From Mesobacillus jeotgali (GTDB taxonomy: Bacteria; Bacillota; Bacilli; Bacillales; Cytobacillaceae): 64,000 bases of DNA. Under the pieces are notes generated by a model. That model searched no databases. It was not told the origin of the DNA and saw nothing but the letters and a program-made list of their open reading frames with translations. The position numbers and the translations under genes were made by a program. The stretch lies in assembly GCF_900166585.1 (NCBI RefSeq), contig NZ_FVZC01000009.1:1116001-1180000 (forward strand), written 5' to 3'. This document shows positions 53,285 to 61,415 of this stretch, in pieces. Within the stretch, counting starts at the first letter, position 1. Each line of letters opens with the position of its first letter.

Positions 53285-54097
53285 ATGATTTCTCTTTGGG
53301 ATGAACACAAGTTTTGGCTGGAAATGCTGCAGGATCATGCTTATTTTGTAAGGGATGCTTTGTCTCCTGTCGAAAAGGAGTATGTTGAACAGGCAGTGAA
53401 ATTTATCGATTTATATGATGATCTCATTGAAAGGCTCCAGAGGATACCGCCGAGTGCTGATTTTACTGATAGTCGAATGATTGATTTTGCAAAAAGAGCC
53501 TGGACTGTGGCGAAAACTTATCTTGATTTTGAAGGAACGCTTCAAGCATTGAGAATTGATAACAAAATTAATCTTAATCTTTCCCCAACCTATTTGAATG
53601 GTACTTTAAGCGAAAACCTCGAATATTTGAGGATACTGAAGTACCTCATATATGGGCAGGAACCGGTCCGATTGTCGGCGGCGGAAGTTATGGATCTCTG
53701 GCTTGAGGATCAGCTCGGGCATGCGGTACTTTTTGAAAATCTGCTTGATCCGATAGAAGTGGAGGCCAATACCGCTATTCAAGCGTATAAAAGAAGATTC
53801 CAATTGTTTATTGTCCAGAATCACCATCTGAAAAATTACATGCGAGTGAAAGAACCAGGCTTCACCCGCCAGCAGGAATTCATTTATGAAGTTGGAAAGA
53901 CGACATTGGAAATGAATCAGTTTATCAGGAATATGGTTGAAAAGTATAAAAGGAACATGCTCCTGAATAAAACGAATCTCCGTTTCCTGGAACATCATTT
54001 TCCGGAAACGTGTTATTTCCTTGTCCAGTTAAGCATATATGAACCTAGGCTTCGTTCAGAAATAAACAATTGTTCTTTATCGAAACCATCCTTTTAG
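53285..54097 (+). CDS. DUF2935 domain protein
   Basis: 270 residues. DUF2935 is a tandem helical bundle; FWLEMLQDHAYFVRDALSP opens the first copy and LEDQLGHAVLFENLLDP the second, with His and Glu placed as in ferritin-like metal sites. Role unknown. An upstream frame from 53198 lacks a ribosome binding site; GGAGG precedes ATG 53285. Confidence 0.85.
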   Translation: MISLWDEHKFWLEMLQDHAYFVRDALSPVEKEYVEQAVKFIDLYDDLIERLQRIPPSADFTDSRMIDFAKRAWTVAKTYLDFEGTLQALRIDNKINLNLSPTYLNGTLSENLEYLRILKYLIYGQEPVRLSAAEVMDLWLEDQLGHAVLFENLLDPIEVEANTAIQAYKRRFQLFIVQNHHLKNYMRVKEPGFTRQQEFIYEVGKTTLEMNQFIRNMVEKYKRNMLLNKTNLRFLEHHFPETCYFLVQLSIYEPRLRSEINNCSLSKPSF

Positions 54098-54180
54098 ACA
54101 GCACTAAAGTTTAAAGGGTAAAGAAGAATGACATTATGATGAACAGGGTATAGAGGGAAAAAAGACATTAGGAGGTACCT

Positions 54181-54288
54181 ATGCAAATTGATCTAAGTCA
54201 GACTCTATTGTCATTTTTACCGATATTCCTGATTTTCTGTTTTATTGTTGGATATATTTATTACCGCAAAAGCAAAAATAAAGGGTAA
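54181..54288 (+). CDS. Very small membrane protein (35 residues)
   Basis: MQIDLSQTLLSFLPIFLIFC then a basic tail (YYRKSKNKG): a single helix. AGGAGG precedes ATG; a terminator follows. Function unknown. Confidence 0.6.
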   Translation: MQIDLSQTLLSFLPIFLIFCFIVGYIYYRKSKNKG

Positions 54289-54292
54289 AGCC

Positions 54293-54327
54293 AAAAGGTG
54301 TCTCAACTTTAAGGGGACACCTTTTTT
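54293..54327 (+). terminator. Terminator after the 35-residue gene
   Basis: AAAAGGTGTC / GACACCTTTT stem and further T. Confidence 0.75.
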
Positions 54328-54467
54328 CATGAAAGCAGGTTATTGGAAGCAATAAGTAAAAAAAATAATTGTGAAGAAATAATACAATAAATGTGAACAT
54401 TTTGTGACATTTTTTCGTAAATTCTGTTAATATTAACAGTACAAACGAAAAAGTGGAGGAATGGGAA

Positions 54468-54677
54468 GTGGGTAAACTTCTTATGTACTTTTATTTGATT
54501 GTTGGCTTGTATTGTGTTGTAAGCGGATTCCTTGCTGTATTTTCTCATGGGTTCCAGCATGCCGTATTGTCACTGTTCCTGGCAGTCTTTAATTTTGGGA
54601 TGTTCTCTTTGTTCAAAAAAGAGGGAAAACTGCCAAAACTTCGATTGATTAAGGGACATAAGAGTGAAGCAGCATAA
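54468..54677 (+). CDS. Small membrane protein, 69 residues
   Basis: Two helices (LLMYFYLIVGLYCVVSGFL and HAVLSLFLAVFNFGMFSLF) and a basic tail. GTG 54468 has GGAGG upstream; ATG 54453 overlaps that site. It converges with qoxD. Confidence 0.55.
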   Translation: MGKLLMYFYLIVGLYCVVSGFLAVFSHGFQHAVLSLFLAVFNFGMFSLFKKEGKLPKLRLIKGHKSEAA

Positions 54678-54713
54678 GATCTGAACCTTTTAGGGTAAAA
54701 AGGTTAACAAAAA

Positions 54714-54747
54714 ACCAGGCACCTTAAACAGGGCCTGGTCTATTTTT
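54714..54747 (+). terminator. Terminator of the 54468 gene
   Basis: ACCAGGC / GCCTGGT stem with 12-nt loop, then CTATTTTTT. Confidence 0.75.
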
Positions 54748-54819
54748 TATAAAAATTCAATTCGATCAAAGTGAAGCTCGGGAGCTAGTCGTTACTGACT
54801 AATACCTGGAGTTTTCTGC

Positions 54820-55119
54820 TTAGTGCGAGTGTCCAGATGTCATGACCCAAATTGAGCCTGCCACAATGACGACCGCAATGAATGCTGAATAAAGAATATT
54901 GATATTGTTTGTTACTTTGTCATCACCCTCATTGATGTGCATGAACATGTACAGTTGGATGCCTGCCTGAGCAACAGCCAGTGTGCCGATTATCCACATA
55001 ACAGCTTTCATTGATAGCGAACTCTGAAGTGCAATCCAGGCAGCGCCAAATGTTAATGCGAGTGACATGAAGAAACCAACAATATGGCTTACAGGAAAGC
55101 CTTTTGAATGCTTTTCCAT
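54820..55119 (-). CDS. qoxD: Cytochrome aa3 quinol oxidase subunit IV
   Basis: 99 residues, three helices, family COX4_pro: PVSHIVGFFMSLALTFGA, LAVAQAGIQLYMFMHI and a last helix ending in SGHSH. It helps assemble or stabilise the oxidase. It directly follows qoxC with no gap. Confidence 0.9.
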   Translation of the reverse strand: MEKHSKGFPVSHIVGFFMSLALTFGAAWIALQSSLSMKAVMWIIGTLAVAQAGIQLYMFMHINEGDDKVTNNINILYSAFIAVVIVAGSIWVMTSGHSH

Positions 55120-55725
55120 TTACATCACCAACCCTTGCAGATAAACAAATGTAAAGATGAAGATCCAGACGACATCCAGGAAGTGCCAGTACAGTCCAAA
55201 GATGAATGTCTTGCGGGCTGTGACCGGTGTTAATCCTCTTTTCAAGATCTGGATAATCAGCAGGATGGCCCAGCCAATTCCTATGGTAACGTGTAATCCG
55301 TGTGTTCCAAGAAGCACAAAGAAGCTAGACAGGAACGCACTGGTTTGCATCGTTGCACCCTCGTGGACATAGTGAATGAATTCGCGAACCTCCATAAATA
55401 GGAAACCTCCGCCGAGCAATAAGGTGAGAGCAAGCCACATCAGCATGCCCTTGATATTGCTGCGACGCATTTCATAAATCGAGATTCCCATTGTAAAACT
55501 GCTGGTTAAAAGCAGGAAGGTTTGTATCATGACGTCTCTGACTACAAAGATATCGCTTTGAGTCGGGCCTCCAGCGTAGCGCTGACTGAGTACGCCGTAA
55601 ACTCCGAACAGGGTAGCAAAGAGCACGATTTCAGCTCCAAGGAAGATCCAGAAGCCGAGAATATTCATCCTGTTTTGCTCTGTCTGGTATTCAAGCGGCA
55701 AAGCTGCATTAACTTTAGCTGACAT
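55120..55725 (-). CDS. qoxC: Cytochrome aa3 quinol oxidase subunit III
   Basis: 201 residues, five helices. Subunit III signatures include ILGFWIFLGAEIVLF, GTHGLHVTIGIGWA and YWHFLDVVWIFIF. It overlaps the qoxB end by 11 bp. The subunit keeps the haem-copper site stable during turnover. Confidence 0.93.
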   Translation of the reverse strand: MSAKVNAALPLEYQTEQNRMNILGFWIFLGAEIVLFATLFGVYGVLSQRYAGGPTQSDIFVVRDVMIQTFLLLTSSFTMGISIYEMRRSNIKGMLMWLALTLLLGGGFLFMEVREFIHYVHEGATMQTSAFLSSFFVLLGTHGLHVTIGIGWAILLIIQILKRGLTPVTARKTFIFGLYWHFLDVVWIFIFTFVYLQGLVM

Positions 55726-57703
55726 GGTTCTTCACTCCTTTGTTCGCAAATTTTCTCCACTTACTTTCGGTTTTAAAGATTTCATCTTTATGGACATGGA
55801 AACCTTCGTCGTAATCAAATGAACGGAATGCCAATCCGGCAAAAATTCCTAGTGCTGCTATTCCAGCGGCTAATGTCCATTCAAAAACAAGCAGGAATCC
55901 TGAAATACCAAAGATTACTCCCATGTAGATAGGAATCCATGTGTTGCTTGGCAAGTGGATTTCTTCAATCTCATCTTCAGAAAGCGGCTGAAGTTCATTG
56001 TTCTTTTTCATATGCCAGAAAGCATCCAGCTTCGTTACTTCCGGGAGGGAAGCGAAGTTGTAATGTTGGACCGGAGTAGCAGTTGCCCACTCGAGTGTTC
56101 TTGCATCCCATGGATCATTGCCAATATTACGGTCTGCATGTCGAGCACTCCAGTAGATGTTGTACACAAGAGCCGCAAAGCCTGCAGCAAGGATAACAGA
56201 ACCTATTGCTGAAAGCATCATCAATGGGCCGAAGCCTGTCTCAGCAGAGTAGGTGTATGCACGGCGGACTGCACCATCAAGACCTAGGAAGAACATTGGC
56301 ATGAATGTGACGTTAAAGCCGACAACAAACAGCCAGAAGTGCCATTTACCTATTTTTTCATTCAGCATATAGCCGAACATCTTAGGCCACCAGAAGTAGA
56401 GACCCGCAAAGATTGGGAACACCACCCCAGGAATTAATACATAGTGGAAGTGCGCCACAAGGAATAACGTGTTGTGATACTGGTAATCTGCTGCAGCCAT
56501 TGCCAGCATGACACCAGTTACTCCGCCGATGACAAAGTTAGGAACGAAAGCAAGTGCCCAAAGCATTGCAGTCGTAAACTTGATCCGACCCTTTCTCATC
56601 GTGAACAGCCAGTTGAATACTTTCACACCAGTTGGAATCGCAATCGCCATCGTTGTGATCGAGAAGAATGAGTTCACTGCGGCATTATTGCCCATTGTGA
56701 AGAAGTGGTGAACCCAAACCAGCATACTCAGAACTGAAATCATTACGATAGAAATGACCATTGATTTATAACCGTAAAGAGTCTTACGTGCAAAAGTTGA
56801 GATTATATCTGAAAGCATGCCGAATGCTGGAAGAACTACGATATAAACTTCCGGGTGACCCCAAAGCCAGAACAGGTTTGCCCAAAGCATATCCATCCCG
56901 CCGCCAGAAATCGTGAAAAAGTGAGTTCCGAATGTACGGTCAAAAGTCATCAATGCAAGTGCGACCGTGAAAATCGGGAAACTCGCCACGATAATAATTG
57001 ATGTAATGAAGGATGTCCAAGTGAACATCGGCATTTTCATCAATGTCATGCCTTTAGTTCTCATTTTTAAAACAGTGACAACAAAGTTAATACCGGTCAT
57101 CAAAGTCCCTGCCCCTGCAATTTGCAGGGCTACTGCATAGAAGTTATTTCCTATGCCTGGACTGAATTCTTTCCCGGCAAGAGGGAAGTAAGAAGTCCAT
57201 CCAGCATCAGGAGAACCGCCGATAATGAACGAAATATTGAAAAGTGCAGCACCACTGACAGTGAGCCAGAAGCTAAGCGCGTTCAGCTGCGGAAAAGCAA
57301 CATCACGTGCGCCAATTTGCAGTGGAATCACAAAGTTCATAAGCCCGATTAAAAGGGGCATCGCAACAAACAGGATCATTATGACGCCGTGTGTCGTAAA
57401 TACCTCATTGTAATGCTGAGCATTCAGGAATTCATTCTCCGGAACAGCTGTCTGGCCTTTCATCATCAAGCCATCAATGCCGCCACGGAAGAACATCACG
57501 ACACCAAGGAGGATATACATAATCCCGATTTTCTTGTGGTCAACAGTTGTCAACCATTGTGTCCAGAGGTAGTTCCATTTTTTAAAATAAGTGATTCCGG
57601 CTAATGCACCAACCAGTGTCAGGGCAATACCAATTTGTGATGCAAAAATCAGTGGATCGCCGGTTACGAAAAATTCATCCCATTTAATGCCCACTGTGCT
57701 CAC
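55715..57703 (-). CDS. qoxB: Cytochrome aa3 quinol oxidase subunit I
   Basis: 662 residues with about fourteen helices. Catalytic motifs are intact: low-spin haem His in TTHGVIMIL, the WGHPEVYIVVLP loop (copper His with the linked Tyr), VHHFFTMG (two copper His) and VAHFHYVLIPG (haem a3 and low-spin haem His). It reduces O2 to water with electrons from menaquinol and pumps protons. It overlaps qoxA by 20 bp and qoxC by 11 bp. Confidence 0.95.
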   Translation of the reverse strand: MSTVGIKWDEFFVTGDPLIFASQIGIALTLVGALAGITYFKKWNYLWTQWLTTVDHKKIGIMYILLGVVMFFRGGIDGLMMKGQTAVPENEFLNAQHYNEVFTTHGVIMILFVAMPLLIGLMNFVIPLQIGARDVAFPQLNALSFWLTVSGAALFNISFIIGGSPDAGWTSYFPLAGKEFSPGIGNNFYAVALQIAGAGTLMTGINFVVTVLKMRTKGMTLMKMPMFTWTSFITSIIIVASFPIFTVALALMTFDRTFGTHFFTISGGGMDMLWANLFWLWGHPEVYIVVLPAFGMLSDIISTFARKTLYGYKSMVISIVMISVLSMLVWVHHFFTMGNNAAVNSFFSITTMAIAIPTGVKVFNWLFTMRKGRIKFTTAMLWALAFVPNFVIGGVTGVMLAMAAADYQYHNTLFLVAHFHYVLIPGVVFPIFAGLYFWWPKMFGYMLNEKIGKWHFWLFVVGFNVTFMPMFFLGLDGAVRRAYTYSAETGFGPLMMLSAIGSVILAAGFAALVYNIYWSARHADRNIGNDPWDARTLEWATATPVQHYNFASLPEVTKLDAFWHMKKNNELQPLSEDEIEEIHLPSNTWIPIYMGVIFGISGFLLVFEWTLAAGIAALGIFAGLAFRSFDYDEGFHVHKDEIFKTESKWRKFANKGVKNHVS

Positions 57704-58688
57704 CTCCGTGAGAATCTTCAGTTTCTGATTCTTTATGATTCATATTTTCATGATCTGAAGCATCTTTATTTTTGTAGTTATCCTTATCTTCAAAGATCTT
57801 ACCAGGCCATCCGTGTCCTCTGTCATACATTTCTGGGTTGGTGTAGTTCTTTGAATCAGGGTCAGAATGGTCTACCCACTCAAGGTGTGTATTCGAGAAA
57901 GTTTTACGGCCAAAGTGTGATGGCTCAAGCATTTTCTCATATTCTTCAAGAGTCATTTTTGGTGCTGTTTCTTTTACGTCCTTAATCCATTGGTCGAAAT
58001 CTTCTTGAGTCTGGGAGAGGACTTCAAATTCCATTCCTGCATATCCCTGACCATTAAAGTTAGTATTTCGTCCCACATATGAGCCAGGATTATCGGCAAC
58101 AAGATAAAGCTGTGTTTCAGCTTTTGCCATTGAATACTTCTGTCCGCCAAGCGCTGGAACCCAGAAACTTTGCATTGTTCCTGCAGATGTCAGCCTAAAG
58201 TCAATTGGACGGTCTTCAGGAATATTGACATAGTTTACTGTTTCAATCCCTTGTTCTGGATAACTGAAAATCCATTTCCAGTCAGCAGAAGTGACGTTGA
58301 TGACCAGAGGCTTTTTTTCCTCGTAGCCTTTCGGAATTTCATCTATAGCATAAATTGTTTTGACTGTTGGAATGGTCAAAGCAACGATAATCAAAATAGG
58401 GATTACTGTCCAAATAATCTCCAGTACCGTACTGCCGTGTTCTTCAGGTGGTTCATAATCCATATTTTCTTTTCGCTCTCGATACTTCCAGACAATGAAC
58501 GCGAAAAGACTGAATACTACCACTGTAACAAGCAGCATCAAGGCAATCGAAAAGTTGATTAGCTCGAGAATTTGCCTAGCAATTGGTCCCTCTGGGTTAA
58601 ATACCACCATATTGTTTTCACAGCCGCTAAGCAACAGCACAGCCATGATCGAGGTGAGGGAGACCAAAAAAAGTTTTGATTTCTTCAT
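57684..58688 (-). CDS. qoxA: Cytochrome aa3 quinol oxidase subunit II
   Basis: 334 residues. A lipoprotein signal ends at LLSGCEN; two helices follow, then a cupredoxin domain from about 130 to 255 (DWKWIFSYPEQGIETVN, FWVPALGG). The CuA ligands of cytochrome c oxidases (CxxxC) are absent, as expected for a quinol oxidase. The tail is long and His/Glu-rich (ending HGGEHSGH). The frame extends to 58706, but AAGGAG precedes ATG 58688. First gene of the operon. Confidence 0.94.
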   Translation of the reverse strand: MKKSKLFLVSLTSIMAVLLLSGCENNMVVFNPEGPIARQILELINFSIALMLLVTVVVFSLFAFIVWKYRERKENMDYEPPEEHGSTVLEIIWTVIPILIIVALTIPTVKTIYAIDEIPKGYEEKKPLVINVTSADWKWIFSYPEQGIETVNYVNIPEDRPIDFRLTSAGTMQSFWVPALGGQKYSMAKAETQLYLVADNPGSYVGRNTNFNGQGYAGMEFEVLSQTQEDFDQWIKDVKETAPKMTLEEYEKMLEPSHFGRKTFSNTHLEWVDHSDPDSKNYTNPEMYDRGHGWPGKIFEDKDNYKNKDASDHENMNHKESETEDSHGGEHSGH

Positions 58689-59254
58689 CACTGCAGCTCC
58701 TTTCATATATCAACCTTGTTCATTTTATCACAAACTTATGTTCATTTGTTCACAAAGTGTTCAACGAAGTGGAAAAAACGAACGGTAAGTTGTGGCAATA
58801 AGTGTGATAAATATCACACTCTTTATTTGTAATCATTCTAACATGGAAATTGTTACGGTTTTAATGACAAATGTGAACAAATTATGAAAACAAAAAATGT
58901 CATCTTAGTGAATTTTGAACAGCAGATATTGACGCACAAAAGGATGATTTGTGGTATCTTTTTCTTAATCTAGTGGAACTGATACAAATTGAACGGTAAT
59001 TTCTTGTCAATAATAGTAGTTTTGAAAGTATAAATGCAATAACGTGAATCCAGATTTATCTATAGGTGAAGGATTTATGAACAACGTGCTCTTGGGCAAA
59101 ATTTCTTAGCTATAGTTAATAAAAAAGATTAAAGAATTAAAGTAATAATCCTTTGGTACTCTGCTCATTTCCTAATACTTTCCTTTAGTAGTACATGTAT
59201 AAATTTTAAAGATGTGCAAGGCTAGTGGGATTAGCCTCTTTTTTAGTAAGCTTC
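58689..59254. other. qox upstream region and non-coding gap
   Basis: Holds the qox promoter region, the FNR-type palindrome at 58801-58820 and repeated TTGTGAACA / TTGAACA words. A plus-strand hairpin GGCTA / TAGCC with TCTTTTTT lies at 59220-59244 without an obvious gene. No ORF is convincing. Confidence 0.5.
58801..58820. promoter_or_regulatory. FNR/CRP-type palindrome upstream of qoxA
   Basis: AGTGTGATAAATATCACACT: 9-bp perfect arms around AA. It contains TGTGA-N6-TCACA, the Bacillus Fnr consensus. It lies about 113 bp upstream of the qoxA start codon. Confidence 0.6.
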
Positions 59255-59414
59255 TTATTTAAGTTCTGGCGCTTTTCGATGGTTAGTTCCTTCTTCGTAA
59301 GCGTAGGCTAGTTTAATCAAAGTGGGCTCGTCAAATTTTTTTCCTAGCAGCTCGAGCTCGACTGGAAGGCCGTTGTACTTAAGCCAGCAGGAACCGAGAT
59401 TGCGGGGAACCCTG
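59255..59414 (-). pseudogene. Amidase (GatA-like) C-terminal fragment
   Basis: Minus strand, ending at the TAA 59255: NGLPVELELLGKKFDEPTLI, then KLAYAYEEGTNHRKAPELK, the usual end of amidase-signature enzymes. Just upstream the homology continues one frame over (FPAISVPAGL), so there is a frameshift, and the rest of the gene is missing. Confidence 0.75.
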
Positions 59415-59597
59415 AATAGGGACTTTAAAATGAGGTGTTTTTATCCGACTTGTTCAGACACTATAAAATCCGGTTCATATAATCATGGGGTTTTGTTATA
59501 GAAGAAAAGGTTTAGTATGAGTTTGATTTGCTGATATTTCAGCACGTCAAGACATAAATCTAGTGCTGATTCTGGAATGTTTTAATTAAGACAGCAT

Positions 59598-59626
59598 AAA
59601 AAAATCGCTTAAGATTTTAAGCGATT
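59598..59626 (-). terminator. Terminator of the 54-residue zinc-ribbon gene
   Basis: AATCGCTTAA with complement and a 4-nt loop; on the minus strand TTTTTTT follows. Confidence 0.7.
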
Positions 59627-59704
59627 TATTTCCTCATTTACGTGGTTACTTAAATCAGAGTTTTACTGTGATATGGGAGCAGTATAATATGGCTTGTAAA
59701 GAAT

Positions 59705-59869
59705 TCAGGATACTTTATATGTCTCTATATATGTTTCCAATGCCGGGTGGAATTCTTTTTCATAATGATCAGCTGGACAAGCTTTTACTATGATGGTTTT
59801 GCTTGATGAATCATTTTTCACTTCGAGAGTTGCATTACAGCGGGGGCATTTTTCTTTAAAAAGACGCAT
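59705..59869 (-). CDS. Small zinc-ribbon-like protein (54 residues)
   Basis: Starts MRLFKEKCPRCNATLEVKND and continues to KACPADHYEKEF: one CxxC pair plus a later Cys and His, which could bind zinc. AGGAGG precedes ATG (8 nt) and a terminator follows. Function unknown. Confidence 0.65.
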   Translation of the reverse strand: MRLFKEKCPRCNATLEVKNDSSSKTIIVKACPADHYEKEFHPALETYIETYKVS

Positions 59870-60016
59870 TCATAATCCCTCCTATAATTCCTATGTGTTT
59901 AGTATGAAATAAAACCGATATAATTACAATGGTTAAAAAGCCCATTTATGGTACGATTAAAGGTGGGTTAGAAGTTGAACGCTAACTTTCGTGTTTATTT
60001 GAATTGAGGTGCAAAG

Positions 60017-60906
60017 ATGTTAACAGAAAATTTATCTGGAAAAACAGCCGTCATTACAGGTGCCAATAGCGGAATCGGTTTTGAGGCAGCAAAGTATTTT
60101 TCAGCAAGGGGAGCACATGTCATACTGGCTGTTCGGAATGAGAGTAAGGGCCAGACAGCGTTGGAATCCATTTTAAAGGAGAATCCAAATGCGACAGTAA
60201 ATTTAATGAATCTTAACCTAGCAGACCTGAATAGTGTCCGCAGCTTCACTAATATCTTTACGGATAAATATAAGTCCCTCGATCTCTTGATAATGCAGGA
60301 GTCATGATCCCTCCTTACGGGAAGACAAAGGATGGCTTTGAGCTTCAATTCGGAAGCAATCACCTGGGACATTTCGCTTTAACCGGACTATTATTGCCAT
60401 TATTAAAAAATACACCCGGTTCGCGCGTCGTCACTTTGAGCAGTATCGCCCATAGAGGAGCCAGCATCGATTTTGATAATTTAGATGGCTCTAAGGGTTA
60501 TAAGGCAATGAAGTTTTATGGACAGAGTAAACTGGCAAATCTTTTATTTGCCAAAGAGTTGGATGACCGATTTAAAGAGCATGGAATAGACTCCATCAGT
60601 ATTGCCTGCCATCCGGGGATATCAAACACGAATCTCTTTCATTTAGGAAAAGGTGAAACACCTCCTTTAATTAAAAGGCTGGTGAAGTTCATTACACAAC
60701 CTGCTAAAAAGGGGTCTTTGCCAACGATTTATGCGGCTACGGAAGAAAGCCTTAAAGGCGGGGAATATATAGGGCCTGACGGAAGAGGGAATCGAAAGGG
60801 AAATCCCGCGCTTGAAGTACCTGCTGCAGGGGTTTATAACAAAGGAACAATGGAAAGATTATGGACAGTTTCTGAAGATATGACAGGGGTATTTTATCAT
60901 TTCTAA
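60017..60906 (+). pseudogene. SDR oxidoreductase (retinol dehydrogenase-like), frameshifted
   Basis: The first frame starts TTACAGAAAATTTATCTGGA (LTENLSG), with GANSGIGFEAA, and stops at 60304-60306; the second begins at 60304 with [20 protein letters not shown] and ends at 60906. Together they form one SDR. At the junction, LDLLI should be followed by NNAGVM, but the DNA lacks 4 bases of an expected AATAAT run near 60288-60295. The catalytic YxxSK region (FYGQSKLAN) is intact in the second part. Sequencing error is possible. Confidence 0.8.
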
Positions 60907-61091
60907 AGGCTCTTAAAACTGAGTCTTTAGTTATATTGATATAATATTAATTTTGAAAACGTTTTCATTTATATTGATTAAACCCTTTTATAAATGGTAA
61001 ATAATAGTTCATACATTGTTCAATATTTCACAAACTATTATTCTTTTTATATGGTAATCTTTAATTAGAAAAAGAAAAGGAGTGGTTGAAA

Positions 61092-61319
61092 ATGATGTAC
61101 TGCGAATTCATACCTTTCTCCACCGATACTGAGACATATACAAAAGAAATGATTGAGGATGTAATCGGCGATGAATTCGAGGCAATGATGTTCAAGGAGG
61201 ATGAGAACCTTCCTGCCTATATATGGACAGTCAACTATGTGGTCATTGTAAAAAGAAGTACGAAATTTTTAACGGATATCAGCTTTGAAAAAATACCCAG
61301 GAATCCAGTTTGTGAATAA
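61092..61319 (+). CDS. Uncharacterised 75-residue protein
   Basis: Acidic and soluble (MMYCEFIPFSTDTETYTKEM, then FEAMMFKEDENLPAYIW). AAAAGGAG lies 9 nt before ATG 61092; a TTG at 61086 is closer and possible. No family recognised. It lies just upstream of adhE on the same strand. Confidence 0.55.
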   Translation: MMYCEFIPFSTDTETYTKEMIEDVIGDEFEAMMFKEDENLPAYIWTVNYVVIVKRSTKFLTDISFEKIPRNPVCE

Positions 61320-61335
61320 ATTTTTTTGAAACGAA

Positions 61336-61353
61336 ATGTGAAATCATTCACAT
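61336..61353. promoter_or_regulatory. Rex/FNR-type operator upstream of adhE
   Basis: ATGTGAAATCATTCACAT: 7-bp arms around 4 bp. It fits the Rex consensus TTGTGAANNNNTTCACAA except the outer base, and also TGTGA-N6-TCACA of Fnr. It lies 63 bp before the adhE start. Confidence 0.65.
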
Positions 61354-61415
61354 AGTTTCATGAAGTCCTAGGTAAATAAAGCAATTAAACGCTAAAATCC
61401 AAGGAGGCACCTGAA

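Noticed and set aside
58689..58800. Rex boxes in the qox promoter
   Set aside because: TTGTGAACA-like half-sites repeat but never form the spaced palindrome that Rex needs.
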